Part shown: positions 42,501 to 52,797 of the stretch, piece after piece | Position numbering within the stretch: the first letter of the stretch is position 1 | Layout: each line of letters begins with the position of its first letter | From: Diplonema japonicum | Taxonomy: Eukaryota > Euglenozoa > Diplonemea > Diplonemida > Diplonemidae | Assembly: GCA_964019335.1 (NCBI GenBank) | Contig: OZ025677.1 | Span: forward strand, 1 to 64,000 | Direction of reading: 5' to 3' | DNA length: 64,000 nt | The notes under the pieces: model-generated | Told to the model about the DNA's origin: nothing | Database searches by the model: none | Seen by the model: only the letters and a program-made list of their open reading frames with translations | Translations under genes and position numbers: made by a program

Positions 42501-45219
42501 CAGGGGTGTCAGGAGCGGGAGTATCGGGGGCTGGAGTGTCAGGTGCTGGGGTGTCGGGAGCAGGGGTGTCAGGAGCAGTTGTGTCGGGGGCTGGAGTGTC
42601 AGGAGCCGAGGTGTCAGGAGCAGGGGTGTCGGGAGCTGAAGTGTCGGGAGCTGGAGTATCGGGGGCTGGAGTGTCAGGTGCTGGGGTGTCGGGAGCAGGG
42701 GTGTCAGGAGCTGAAGTGTCGGGGGCTGGAGTGTCAGGAGCCGAGGTGTCAGGAGCAGGGGTGTCGGGGGCTGGACTGTCAGGAGCTGAAGTGTCGGGAG
42801 CGGGAGTATCGGGGGCTGGCGTGTTTGGAGCAGGAGTGTCGGGAGCCGAGGTGTCGGGTGCTGGAGTGTCAGGAGCTGGAGTATCGGGTGCCGGAGTGTC
42901 AGGGGCAGGTGTTTCAGGAGCTGAGGTGTCGGGTGCTGGAGTGTCGGGAGCGGGAGTATCCGGTGCTGGTGTGTCGGGGGCTGGGGTGTCTGGAGCGGGA
43001 GTGTCCGGTGCTGGAGTGTTGGGGGCTGGAGTGTCAGGAGCGGGAGTGTCAGGAGCCGAGGTGTCGGGTGCTGGAGTGTCAGGAGCGGGAGTATCGGGGG
43101 CTGGAGTGTCAGGGGTAGGTGTGTCAGGAGCGGGAGTGTCTGGTGCTGGGGTGTCAGGAGCTGGAGTATCGGGTGCTGGAGTGTCGGGAGCGGGAGTATC
43201 CGGTGCTGGTGTGTCGGGGGCTGGGGTGTCAGGAGCGGGAGTATCTGGTGCTGGGGTGTCAGGAGCTGGAGTATCGGGTGCTGGAGTGTCGGGAGCTGGA
43301 GTATCGGGGGCTGGAGTGTCAGGAGCGGGAGTATCTGGTGCTGGGGTGTCAGGAGCTGGAGTATCGGGTGCTGGAGTGTCAGGAGCGGGAGTATCCGGTG
43401 CTGGGGTGTCAGGTGCTGGAGTATCCGGTGCCGGAGTGTCGGGAGCGGGAGTGTCTGGTGCTGGGGTGTCGGGAGCAGGGGTGTCGGGGGCTGGGGTATC
43501 GGGAGCAGGAGTATCCGGTGCTGGAGTGTCAGGAGCTGGAGTATCGGGTGCTGGTGTGTCGGGAGCGGGAGTATCCGGTGCTGGGGTGTCGGGTGCTGGA
43601 GTGTCAGGGGCCAGGGTGTCGGGAGCTAGAGTATCGGGGGCTGGAGTGTCGGGAGCAGGAGTGTCGGGAGCGGGGGTATCTGGTGCTGGAGTATCGGGTG
43701 CTGGAGTGTCTGGAGCGGGAGTATCAGGAGCTGGGGTGTCAGGAGCTGGAGTATCGGGTGCTGGGGTGTCGGGTGCTGGAGTGTCTGGAGCGGGAGTATC
43801 AGGTGCTGGAGTGTCAGGAGCTGGAGTATCGGGTGCTGGAGTGTCTGGAGCGGGAGTATCCGGTGCTGGAGTGTCAGGAGCTGGAGTATCGGGTGCTGAG
43901 GTGTCTGGTGCTGGTGTGTCAGGAGCAGGAGTATCGGGGGCCGGAGTGTCAGGAGCTGGGGTGTCAGGAGCGGCTGTGTCAGGAGCTGGGGTATCCGGTG
44001 CTGGAGTGTCGGGAGCTGAAGTGTCGGGGGCTGAGGTAGGAGGTGCTCCTGGGGGTGAGAAAATTAGCCCGTCAACATTATTTGCACTCGAATCAACCCA
44101 CGTATAAAACAGCTTGTCACCGATGGCCGCAACAGCAGGCAGGGAAGCAGGTGAAGTGTTACTCGCCTCGAAGGCTACACCGTTCTTGGCACCCTCGTAC
44201 GTGAACAGCTGGCTTCGAATAGTATTGGTAGCGTCTTCCTGTGTCCAGGCCAGGACGAAGCCTAGCTCAGGTTGAGTGCCGATGTAGCTGGTGCAGACGG
44301 TATCGATCTGATTGGCGGTGGATGCTTCGACACGGGTTTCGATATCCAAAGGAAAACCGCTGGAATCAAAGGATCTTACGTAAACAGAATAAATCCCGCT
44401 GTTGTGCCTACTAAGGGAAGAGAAAGCAATAGCGAAGCCAGAGAAGAAAGTACAGATGCAGGGATTAGCCTGTGCCTTGTCGGTGAAACTGTTGACTAGG
44501 AAATCGGGGGTGCCAACGACAGCGTTGGAGCTGTCGAAGATGGTGGCGTAGATGCCGGCGTCTTCACCGTCTGCTCCGCTTTGGTCTTCGAACACAACAA
44601 CGTACCCCGACCCGAAGGGGATGCCCTTGCCGTTGGTTTGGTCAAGGTTATTCACTACGCTGTTGACAACACCATGAAAGGTCTGCACACGGGCCGCAGA
44701 GGAGTCGTATCGTGCTGCATAAATGTCCTTATTGTCAGAAGTGGATGTTGTCATGTGGTACAGAACAACGAACCCGTTGTCCTCAAGGGTAAAGCAGTCG
44801 GATACATCAAAATCCGAATTGGAAGGATTGTCAGCTATTATAATCTCCGGCCCGACCTTCCCACCAGCAGCGTTATACTCTTGGTACACAACGCTGTCAG
44901 TGTATGCCCACGCAGCAACCCACCCATCAGTGCTCTTCATGCCACAGAGAGCCATGTGGCTTTTTGTTCCAGTAGTAAGGTCGCTGGTACGAAGTGGACC
45001 TGCTGCAATTCCCATTAAGTTGTTGAATCCAGTTACGGTGCCTCCTTTTCCTCCTGTTAATTCTGAAGTCCATCCTGCAAACCACAAGTCTCCTGTTGTT
45101 GTGGTAAGCCTGTTTGACGTGGCATCTACTACCTCATCAAAACTGATCGTTCCTCCAGACGATGGCACAGGAACCACTGGTTGCGAGATTACCGCAATGG
45201 CCACCACGACAAGCGCCAT
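39590..45219 (-). CDS. Large secreted/membrane protein with Pro-Asp-Thr repeats (three exons)
   Basis: I join three frames: exon 1 45219-42321, intron 42320-41830 (491 nt), exon 2 41829-41395, intron 41394-41314 (81 nt), exon 3 41313-39590; 1685 aa. Both donors read CAAG|GTGTGAT, acceptors are AAACAG and CTACAG, and both introns are phase 1, keeping the repeat in register. Order: signal peptide (MALVVVAIAVISQ), a ~420-residue beta-rich ectodomain with repeated DxxGIYA(T/V)xxDSS strands (propeller-like), hundreds of residues of APDTP pentapeptides, FPDTTAPDTP variants (exon 2), TAEPTSSPP nonapeptides (exon 3), then about five TM helices and a short acidic tail. The repeats resemble an O-glycosylated mucin-like stalk. 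A surface role is inferred. Without splicing each exon frame stops soon after its donor. Confidence 0.7.
40630..41110 (-). repeat. TAEPTSSPP-coding 27-bp tandem repeat
   Basis: About 18 imperfect units of nine codons (T-A-E-P-T-S-S/A-P-P/Q) within exon 3 of the PDT protein. The plus strand is also open across the array. Confidence 0.85.
42325..44040 (-). repeat. 15-bp minisatellite coding APDTP pentapeptides
   Basis: About 114 units of 15 bp, sense GC(T/A/G/C)CC(N)GA(C/T)AC(N)CC(N) or TC(N) variants. Higher-order repeats of several units are visible (for example alternating GGTGCTGGAGTGTC and GGAGCGGGAGTATC on the plus strand). The plus strand is open throughout and would read SGAGV repeats; I treat that as a shadow. 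Confidence 0.95.
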
Positions 45220-45774
45220 TGGGTTGGGGGAACCCCTGGGAGATTTGTAAAGGGGGGGAAGGAAAAAGAAGAAGAAAAAAAAACATATAAGGTTGCACAA
45301 TGTAATAATAACTACAAATAAAGAGAAAGAAGAAAAAGTCGGTTTACGTAGCATTTTGTTTTGTGTCGCACGGTACAAAAATCCTGGGGAGAATTAAGGT
45401 ACTGCATGCTGCCGCTACCTTTATTTTTGTTAAGAAGTTTCTCTCTCCCTCCCCCCCTCCACCTTTTTGTTTTTTTTTTCCGGCGTCCGGACAATTTTGC
45501 CGGTCTACCTTCAGACACCCTTTTGAAGGAAAAAAGATTCACTATGATAGGAACGAAGTGGTTAGCAACGGCCCGCCTAAAAAAAAAACCCCCCAGACTG
45601 AGTTTAAAATAAAAAAGAAAAAATTCACACTTCTACATACTTCTACGAAAGAAGAAGGAAAAAAAAGGGGGGGGGGAAAACGAATCTTTTGATATTACAA
45701 CATAAAGGACGCTTCGCAAGAAATAAAACCCCGAGATTTCACATCTCGGAGAAGGAAAAAAAAAAAAAAAAAAA
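45220..45774. other. Spacer upstream of the PDT protein
   Basis: Contains, on the sense strand, a long pyrimidine tract ending AATCTCCCAG sixteen bases before the PDT start. The rest is A-, C- and G-run sequence without a gene. Confidence 0.6.
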
Positions 45775-47328
45775 CTACGTTATGCGGTAGGAGCACTCCT
45801 CTTCTCTGATAACAACCCCGGAAGTGTGATTGTAGTTCCATGTTCTGTTACCGGGGAGGATGGTGCGAGGCCAGTATGGCACGGTCGGGTGGAATGTGGT
45901 GCATTTTTTGTTGGGGTGGTTGAAGGTAAACCCACTGCAATTTTTAAATACCGAACAAGACTCGCAACAAGCCTCCGGCGAGCTCACCTTTGCCAACGAC
46001 TCAACAACCTTGGTGTCATTACTTGTTGGAATATAGTAGAAATTCGACTCTATAAAGCACTTTTTGTGAAACCTGACGTTCGTTGACACAGGTAGGCCTA
46101 ACGAGATAAACCTGCTCCGAACGGCCCTGACGAAGCGAAGGACGGAAAAGGAAAGAAACCCGCTTAAATCAATGATATCGATGCTGGCCGGTCGCATTCC
46201 CCTGGAGTCCTCGTTTTTTCGCCGGATCTTCCTGTTGAAAAATTGTTTTGATTTCGTCCCGTAATGGTTCAACCCAATCCCGGCAGAGCAGCAGCTTGAC
46301 TTAAAACTCACCTCGGACTGATTTTTCATGTTCATGTCGTTCAGCCAGTTTTGACAGTCCTGCACGTCTGTACCCCATTGCTTCTCGAGACACGAAGGTG
46401 ATCTCCAATCTGATTCGTTTCCGTCCGTTGCTGGGTACAGTTTGTTCTTTCGCTTCCATTTGGTGGTGTTTGCTGGAACATGAACGTTTCCAAAATGATA
46501 TTCCGCGGCACAGTGTTTCGTGTTGTAAATGGTTTTTGTGTGCCTGCACTCCAAACAATACTCGAACGGTTTTGTAGAACACTGTTTGTGAAACGCGCGG
46601 TACCGCCCGTGGGTGACCTGCGAACAGTCGCCGCCTGACGATAGGAACGATTCTGTGAGAAGACCAAGAGGATGATAATCGAAACCATTTGTCCCGAATC
46701 GTTCCCAGCGAAGCGTTACCTGTGTTTGATAAGGGTCCGCACATGTTTTAATGAAATTGGACAGGGAGCACCCACTACGAGGGTATACAAATTCGTCTGT
46801 GTCGATGAAGAGCAGCCAGTTTACATGGGGTGCCGCGTGCCTCCCGCAGATTTTTGGAGCTTTGCAATTATCAACGATATTTTTGTTCGCAAGCTTGCCG
46901 AAGTCCTGTCCGTTCACAATCCGGCATCCAGGTTCATCGTTCTGTTGTTCTATTATTGTTACGAATCCGATTTTTTTGTAGTACTGAAGGATAGCTCGGG
47001 TTCCATCTTCTGTTCCTTCAATAGTGTCATCGATGACCCATATGTGGTCTACTCCTCCTAGAATTTGGAATTCGATCCATTCTCGTAGCCATGCGCCGCT
47101 GCCTCTTGTTTGGGTGCAAACGCCTAGTTCCCACTGATTTTTTTGTTTGATTCTTATTTGGGGTTCCTGTGGGGGTTGGGTTTCCGGTCCCGTCGTGGTT
47201 TTTTCGGCAGAAACGGTCTCCGACTGTTGTTTTTTCTCCTGTGTCAGTTCCTTCGCGCTGCTCCCCCACCTCAAACCCTCCAAGATCCCGACCACTATCA
47301 AAACCAACAGGATTTCCTGTTTGTTCAT
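45775..47328 (-). CDS. GT92-like glycosyltransferase with PAN/apple-like C-terminus
   Basis: 517 residues from the ATG at 47328. A signal anchor (ILLVLIVVGILEGL) is followed by a stem, then a GT-A domain of the DUF23/GT92 type: WLREWIEFQILGGVDHIWVI, a DxD-type FIDTDEFVYP near residue 175, RWERFGTNG and a Cys-rich acceptor-side region (about 260-340). Residues about 425-490 (CFIESNFYYIP ... CCESCSVFKNCSGFTF ... KKCTTFHP) have the Cys spacing of a PAN/apple module. GT92 enzymes act in the Golgi; some are beta-galactosyltransferases. The linked apple module may bind glycan or protein. Several N-x-S/T sites support a secretory location. No intron. Confidence 0.75.
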   Translation of the reverse strand: MNKQEILLVLIVVGILEGLRWGSSAKELTQEKKQQSETVSAEKTTTGPETQPPQEPQIRIKQKNQWELGVCTQTRGSGAWLREWIEFQILGGVDHIWVIDDTIEGTEDGTRAILQYYKKIGFVTIIEQQNDEPGCRIVNGQDFGKLANKNIVDNCKAPKICGRHAAPHVNWLLFIDTDEFVYPRSGCSLSNFIKTCADPYQTQVTLRWERFGTNGFDYHPLGLLTESFLSSGGDCSQVTHGRYRAFHKQCSTKPFEYCLECRHTKTIYNTKHCAAEYHFGNVHVPANTTKWKRKNKLYPATDGNESDWRSPSCLEKQWGTDVQDCQNWLNDMNMKNQSEVSFKSSCCSAGIGLNHYGTKSKQFFNRKIRRKNEDSRGMRPASIDIIDLSGFLSFSVLRFVRAVRSRFISLGLPVSTNVRFHKKCFIESNFYYIPTSNDTKVVESLAKVSSPEACCESCSVFKNCSGFTFNHPNKKCTTFHPTVPYWPRTILPGNRTWNYNHTSGVVIREEECSYRIT

Positions 47329-47713
47329 TTTCTTTCTTCTTTTCTTTTTTTTTTTTAGTTTCCGGGAGTAGTAAAAGTAACCATCAACCTTTTTTTTTTA
47401 AAATTGGGGGGGGTTTTTTTCTTCTCATAATAATAGTATAAAAAAAAAAACTTGTTTTAAAAATATTTAAACAAAGGGTGAGAGGGAAAAAAAAAAGGTT
47501 TTCGTAAAGGCACCACAGAAAAAAGAAACTGCGGTGCTTCCAAACAAAAACAAGAAAAGAGAGGGAGGGGGGAAAAAAAGTTATCCCCCCCCCCCCTCTC
47601 CCCCCTTTCCAACAGCAACAGAGTAAGAAAAAATATTGCAAGAGAAAAGAGTGAGGGGGGGGGGGGGGGAGTTTTATCTTTTCCGGTGGAGCACCCCCAC
47701 ACCGAAGTTTTTA
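47329..47713. other. Spacer, homopolymer-rich
   Basis: T-, A-, C- and G-runs between the GT92 leader and the ARH stop. No gene. Confidence 0.65.
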
Positions 47714-48811
47714 TCAGTCAGTTACACCGAATTCTTTAAGGAAGCTTGTTGTCCCGCTCTCGATCAGATCCTTCGCAACCAATCCTTGCACGAGGTCGGG
47801 GTTGTTTTCAACAATAGCGTTGAACCCACATGAAGCTCCAAGCAACGCACCAAGACAGGACCCTCTGTTCACATTCTCCCCCCCCGCATTGGTACTAGCG
47901 AGCAAGGCGGTGCGGAACGCGTTCGGCGATTCACCATACTTGTAAGCAAAGTGAAGAACCGCGGGGTAGGACAGTTCGATAGGGCAAGGCACCATTGGGT
48001 CCTCAGGGGTTGCCTTGACATCAGATGCAAGCTTCCCCGAAGGATCGTGCTCGTCAGCAGCTTCCAAGACCGCCTCGCGCAGAGTCGCATCGCCTGATAA
48101 AACCCGTAAAAGAAGCTTGAAGAACAGAATCCCGTATCGTGGAAGCACGTCAGGTGAGTTTCGAATAGCCTGTATGGTGGATGCCACAGCTGTTTTGTCG
48201 GTCTCTTTTGAACCCTCACTCCCCGATGCAGCGTGCCTCGCTGCAGCAAGGATCACAACATTGACAAGTGCATCGATTGCATCCGAGCTTTTTGCCTCGT
48301 ATCCAGCACATTCCGAGTTTTTTCTGTCTTTTTTAACCCAGTTTCTGAAAAACATCCGATGGGCTGTTGCAGCGTAGGAGTCATTGTGCGCGGCAGGAGT
48401 TGTGAAAAGATCAACGTATTTAGAAAGAAAGTCTTCTACATGAACCGTGTATCCACCTCCGGATTCTGATTTCACGCATTCCATCAGAATCATGGCGATG
48501 GTTGCGTCCAGGGTGTTCTCGCCAGCTTGCATCCCAGTGTGGTAGTGGGCGCCTCTTCCCTTCTCGTAGCATGGTGTTTTCCCGTGTAGGATGACCTTCC
48601 CCACCAGGTCTTTGTCTGCCTCTGCGATGCTCATGTAGCTCCCGACGACCTTGTCCTTCGGTGCTTCGTACTTTTGGATTTTGTCGGGTCCGAAGTCCTT
48701 CGTGATGTTCTTCACATCGTAGTACCAGTGAACAGGCATAGACAGGGCGTCGCCAATGAACAGGCCGTAGAGGCAGCCCTTCAGCTTGTCGGATTTGGAA
48801 ATCGAAGACAT
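47714..48811 (-). CDS. ADP-ribosylglycohydrolase-family protein
   Basis: 365 residues from the ATG at 48811; upstream codons are poly-Phe. The ARH fold is recognised from GCLYGLFIGDALSMPVHW at the N-terminus, the all-helical middle, and NAGGENVNRGSCLGALLGA near residue 315. In canonical ARH/DraG enzymes the last motif carries GDTDT, which binds two Mg ions, and an early TDDT occurs. Here they read GGENVNRG and ENTLDAT. A related GGENxxRG form exists in a branch of the family, so the protein may have a different substrate, altered metal use or none. Lacking signal peptide or TM segments, it is probably cytosolic. No intron. Confidence 0.75.
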   Translation of the reverse strand: MSSISKSDKLKGCLYGLFIGDALSMPVHWYYDVKNITKDFGPDKIQKYEAPKDKVVGSYMSIAEADKDLVGKVILHGKTPCYEKGRGAHYHTGMQAGENTLDATIAMILMECVKSESGGGYTVHVEDFLSKYVDLFTTPAAHNDSYAATAHRMFFRNWVKKDRKNSECAGYEAKSSDAIDALVNVVILAAARHAASGSEGSKETDKTAVASTIQAIRNSPDVLPRYGILFFKLLLRVLSGDATLREAVLEAADEHDPSGKLASDVKATPEDPMVPCPIELSYPAVLHFAYKYGESPNAFRTALLASTNAGGENVNRGSCLGALLGASCGFNAIVENNPDLVQGLVAKDLIESGTTSFLKEFGVTD

Positions 48812-48854
48812 CTTTGTGTGGAGGTTCTTTTTTTTTGTGTGGGCGTGAAAGAAG

Positions 48855-48891
<37 letters not shown>

Positions 48892-49723
48892 TAGTGACAC
48901 AAGTCAAACGGCGCTCAGTTGGGGTGAGCGTGCCGGGTGGGGGGTGGGGGGCATCTTTATCTTTTTTTGCCGAAAGCCAAATTGCGATCCATGTTACCCA
49001 GGTCTGTTTGTGCCTAAGGTGGGCCAATGTTTTGCCATATTCTTCTTGTTTCTGGCACAGACTTCCCTGAAATGACTCACTGACTCGCTTAAGGGGAGGT
49101 GTCGTTACGCACCTTAACCCGGCCAAAGGTCTTGCTGCCCCAGGAAAATCTCCCCGAGAGTTGAACCCGTCATCCGCATGATTTCATGAGGATATACTGA
49201 CCTCTGTACTAAGGGACTTTAAAAAAAAGAAATGACGAGACGGAGAGAGCCACAATATGAAAGGGGAAAAAAAGAGTTTCATAGCCCAGTAGCCTTTCGA
49301 AGGTTAACAAAAATACGAATCGTCTTTTTGTTTTGAAACGGGGGGGGGGGGGGGGGGGGGGGAAGACGATTACTGAATACAGAACGGACAGCTCCAGAGG
49401 ATTTTTTTTCGCTCCCTCCCCTTTTCTGGTTGGGTCAAATCTGCTGAGTCAGTCCGCTCGAGGGAAAAAAAGTAAAAGGTAAAGACGTTTATTTTTTCTT
49501 TCTTTCTTATTCTGTTCTTTTCTTTTTCTATCCCCCTTTTTTTTTTCTTCTTTTTTTTTTTTGTTTTGTTTTTTCCCCACGCACCGGCCCTTCTTAATTT
49601 CATTCCCCCTTTTTTTTTCTTCTTTTATATCAATCTTATCAAGAAAAAAAAAAAAAAAAAAAAAAGAGAAGAAAAAAGTTGTCATGATGAACACAGGGCA
49701 CCATGCACAAAACGCTCACTACA
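48812..49723. other. Spacer with tRNA-like sequence
   Basis: A long A-tract at about 48853-48889 (plus), a GC-balanced stretch 48890-49200, a G-run at about 49340-49362. On the minus strand 49212-49140 reads like a degenerate tRNA (TAGTACAGAGGTCAGTAT A-box, GGGTTCAACTC B-box), but the anticodon stem does not close properly. Confidence 0.5.
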
Positions 49724-52501
49724 CTACGCCTCGACAAGAGACAGGAAGGCGACACCGTGAGGGGGGACATCCTGCGCTGTGTAGGAGCCGGAGAAGGCCC
49801 CCATATCCTGATGCTTCCACAAGTCCCTCACCTGCTGTTTGCTCCCAGCTGCGATCCCAATATCGGAAAAGATAAGCGGGATCGATGCGTTCCTGCCCCC
49901 GTCGAGGTTCAGCAGAAGAGCCGCACGTGTCTTCCCATCCGCAAGGGGTTTGAACCACAGCTCTGTCTCACACCCGTTCACCACACGGCTGTTGACACGG
50001 TACCCCTGTATCTTATTGTTCAAACCCAGGTCCTGGTTCACATTGATCACTTCCTTGTTGGCGAGAATGTCGAGTATTTCCTTAGGCATGTGGATGAGGT
50101 CCGTCCCAGCAAGCAGAGGCGACGCAGCTATGCACCACAAGCTGAAGTGGGTCACCTGTTCGGTGTAAGACAGCCCAACATCCCCCACCTCAAGCATGTC
50201 TGCATCATTGAAGTGCCCAGGGGTCGCGATGTTACGCATCAGGTTGCTAGCATTGATATTGTGCATCACAGATGAGAAGGTTGCCTGCACATCGCCTGAT
50301 GTCCTCCACAGATTGGCCACACCAGGGATCCACTGCCCACACCCAGTCGGGCTGTCACATGACTCCACAGACTGCACGATAAAGTGGCCTGTTGTGTTGT
50401 AGCACTCCTCGAAGGACTCGTGGAACTTGATCCAAGATGTATTGTCTTGCGGCCACCTTTCGCCTTTACAATTATCGATCTTCAAGTAGTCGATGCCCCA
50501 GTCACAGTAGGTCTTCCCGTCAATCATCTCATGTTTGTAAGCACCAGGCCTGTTTTGGCATGTGTACTGAGTCTGTGCTGTGTAGACACCGAACTTCATG
50601 CCCTTTGAGTGGGCATAGTCAGCAAGGGCCTTCATCCCCGAGGGGAACCTCACAGGGTCGGGGATGATCGTGCCGTTCGGCATGCGGGCCACCTGCCAAC
50701 AGTCGTCGATGTTCACGTACTCGTACCCAGCCGCCTGCATCCCGTTGCTCACCATCACGTCGATCACAGCCTTCACCGTCACCTCATCGATGTTGCAATG
50801 GTAGAAGTTCCAGCTGTTGAACCCCATTGGGGGTGACTGAATCATCCCTCCCTTAACATTCCTTCTGATGGTCGGTTCTTCTTCTTCTCGGGTGGTAAAA
50901 GAGTGTGAGAAGGGGCCCATCGGAAGCCCATCTCCGTTCTGAAGGATGCACTCCACGAAGTCGGTGCTCGCGTACCTCACAGCAGTGGGGGTCCCCGCAG
51001 CAGGGTTCGTCAGTGACACCTTGTCCCCAACCACCTTCGTCCCCGCAAAGGGAACCTGCACCCACTTCCCGCCGACCTCCAACTCGAACGGTGCACCCCC
51101 ACCCTGGCAACAGCGCGTGCAGCTGTTCGACGACCCGTTGATGTTCTTCCCAGTCACATCGCGCAGGGACATCCCGAACCCTGTCCCGTTCATGAGGCTC
51201 ACCAAGACCCCGGCCCCTTCCGTCACAGCCGCCGCCTCGAACACAGGCCCGCTGAAGTAGGTGTTCACAGGGAAGGGTGGGGCCCCAGCCTTGTCATTCG
51301 ACATCCTCCCTTGCACAGCGTAGGCCACGTGTACGGTCTGCAGAGCAAGTCGCCTCGACATCTCGTTCTTGTTGGGAGGGTGGTCGATGCCCCAAGCAGA
51401 GGCGCCCCCAAGGTCAATCCCAACAGCGATCCCAGAGATGTCGGTCTTCGACCCCACTCGAGGGACAAGGTCTGCCTCCGCAAGCCTGATAGCTGGGCGG
51501 CCCGTCCCATTCTGCTGGGGAAGGGGTGTGCCTGCAGGGACAGAGGGAGGGAGCTGCATCGCAAGGAAGGCGAAGTCACCAATCCTCTTCGCATCTCTCC
51601 AAGAAGAAACCATTGCTTGAAGGTAGCATGAGTAGTAGGCCTCCCTGTCGTAACCAGAAGGGAGCTTCTCGTCTGCATTCGCCTCCCCTTGATACCAGAT
51701 GGCTGAGCGGACGGCCATCTTGTTCACAGGAGCCACCATTGCGTTGTAGAGGACAGAGGCCTCCTGGTGACTGGTGGCGGGAACAGGTGGCATGGAGGAG
51801 CAGGTCTTGAAGGAGGATTCAGGCATCCACGCCTCGATCCTGGTGCCACCCCACGCGGAGAGCACAAGGCCCATGGGACGGCCGCCTGTGTGGAAGCGGG
51901 CAATGTCGCGAACTGTCATATAACAAACTGCAGAGAAGTCCATAATGTAGCCGGTGCTGTGAGCCTCGGCCGCCGTGACCCAGCTGGTGCAAGCATCGCC
52001 CACCTGACACGACCCATTGTTGAAGTTGAACTGCGGGGTGGGGCTGTAGCTGAGGGGTGCAGTGAAGAAGCGGAAGTTCGCAAAGTCGGCCTCCGTGAGG
52101 GACGAGGCCTCTGCGGTGGCATTGAAGGCATCCTTCAGGGGGAAGGCCATGTTCGACTGCCCAGAACAGAAGAACACATCCCCGTATGACACCTGGTCAG
52201 CTTTGTGAACAGGGCCGGATTCACCTTGAACAGTGAGGTAGCCCTTGTTGACAACCGATGACTGAGGGTCAAGCATGACCTCCCAGTCGCCTGAGGAGTC
52301 AGCGGTCACAGTGTAGACAGTGTTCGTGGCGGTGCCCTGAATGACCACCTTCTCGCCAGGGGAGGCTTTGCCGTTCAGGAAGCCACGGGCGCCGTATTCT
52401 TCATTGGTCTGGATCACCATGTTGTCACCGAACCAGTTTGGCATCTGAACCGCCCCCTCCGACAGGGCACAGAGGGACGCAAAGACCAGCCCTGCGCGCA
52501 T
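49724..52501 (-). CDS. Sialate-O-acetylesterase-like / GH27 alpha-galactosidase fusion, copy A
   Basis: 925 residues with a signal peptide (MRAGLVFASLCALSEGA). Residues about 20-540 form a SASA/SIAE-type SGNH esterase: strand-rich start, FFCSGQSNMAFPL with the nucleophilic Ser at 116, AIWYQGEANAD, and GIDHPPNKNEMSRRLA with the Asp-His pair. From about residue 553 a GH27 domain begins PPMGFNSWN: AGYEYVNIDDCWQ, FGVYTAQ, YLKIDNC with the nucleophile Asp (about 676), WRTSGDVQ, and HFNDADMLEVG with the acid/base Asp (about 766). The C-terminal beta domain ends LVEA. The enzyme could strip O-acetyl groups and alpha-galactosyl residues from one glycan outside the cell or in a lysosome-like compartment; that pairing is inference. 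It is one of two tandem paralogues. Confidence 0.88.
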   Translation of the reverse strand: MRAGLVFASLCALSEGAVQMPNWFGDNMVIQTNEEYGARGFLNGKASPGEKVVIQGTATNTVYTVTADSSGDWEVMLDPQSSVVNKGYLTVQGESGPVHKADQVSYGDVFFCSGQSNMAFPLKDAFNATAEASSLTEADFANFRFFTAPLSYSPTPQFNFNNGSCQVGDACTSWVTAAEAHSTGYIMDFSAVCYMTVRDIARFHTGGRPMGLVLSAWGGTRIEAWMPESSFKTCSSMPPVPATSHQEASVLYNAMVAPVNKMAVRSAIWYQGEANADEKLPSGYDREAYYSCYLQAMVSSWRDAKRIGDFAFLAMQLPPSVPAGTPLPQQNGTGRPAIRLAEADLVPRVGSKTDISGIAVGIDLGGASAWGIDHPPNKNEMSRRLALQTVHVAYAVQGRMSNDKAGAPPFPVNTYFSGPVFEAAAVTEGAGVLVSLMNGTGFGMSLRDVTGKNINGSSNSCTRCCQGGGAPFELEVGGKWVQVPFAGTKVVGDKVSLTNPAAGTPTAVRYASTDFVECILQNGDGLPMGPFSHSFTTREEEEPTIRRNVKGGMIQSPPMGFNSWNFYHCNIDEVTVKAVIDVMVSNGMQAAGYEYVNIDDCWQVARMPNGTIIPDPVRFPSGMKALADYAHSKGMKFGVYTAQTQYTCQNRPGAYKHEMIDGKTYCDWGIDYLKIDNCKGERWPQDNTSWIKFHESFEECYNTTGHFIVQSVESCDSPTGCGQWIPGVANLWRTSGDVQATFSSVMHNINASNLMRNIATPGHFNDADMLEVGDVGLSYTEQVTHFSLWCIAASPLLAGTDLIHMPKEILDILANKEVINVNQDLGLNNKIQGYRVNSRVVNGCETELWFKPLADGKTRAALLLNLDGGRNASIPLIFSDIGIAAGSKQQVRDLWKHQDMGAFSGSYTAQDVPPHGVAFLSLVEA

Positions 52502-52581
52502 TTTATTTGTTATTACGTTTCCTTTGTCTCTTTTTCGGTTTCGGTTGGTTTTACATTGTCAAAAAATGCAACTGGCAATTC

Positions 52582-52797
52582 TCACGTTTCGACCCCCGCC
52601 ACTGCTGCCAACGCAGGTAGTGCTCGCATTTGTTCATAAATTGTAAAAAGCTCTTGCGGGCCACATGGTTTTAGCTCCATAACTGTCCCGTCATCACTCC
52701 GGCTTTTCAACATGTTTTTGCCGACCGCGGATGATATGACAGCTGCCTTGTCCTCAGGGGGAAGCTGGGTGAAGTTCTGCGCTATCCACCGCTGCAT
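52582..52797 (-). CDS. Small ORF upstream of copy A (71 aa), unrecognised
   Basis: The ATG at 52797 opens a 71-residue frame (MQRWIAQNFTQLPPEDKAAV ... ELFTIYEQMRALPALA) of ordinary, helix-prone composition, ending 80 bp before the copy A start on the same strand. The frame is open a few codons further upstream without ATG. It may be a separate small gene, the last exon of something, or part of a leader. No similar ORF precedes copy B. Confidence 0.35.
   Translation of the reverse strand: MQRWIAQNFTQLPPEDKAAVISSAVGKNMLKSRSDDGTVMELKPCGPQELFTIYEQMRALPALAAVAGVET

Noticed and set aside
42326-44107. Plus-strand 593-codon frame of SGAGV repeats
   Set aside because: It is the antisense of the 15-bp array coding APDTP; openness follows from the repeat unit. 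The minus frame has signal peptide, head domain and TM base.
49140-49212. tRNA-like sequence on the minus strand
   Set aside because: A- and B-box-like blocks are good, but the acceptor stem pairs at only about five of seven positions and the anticodon stem has mismatches and an eight-base loop. Probably a pseudo-tRNA or chance.
50905-51810. Several plus-strand frames inside both fusion genes
   Set aside because: Antisense shadows; they are conserved only because the two genes are near-identical.
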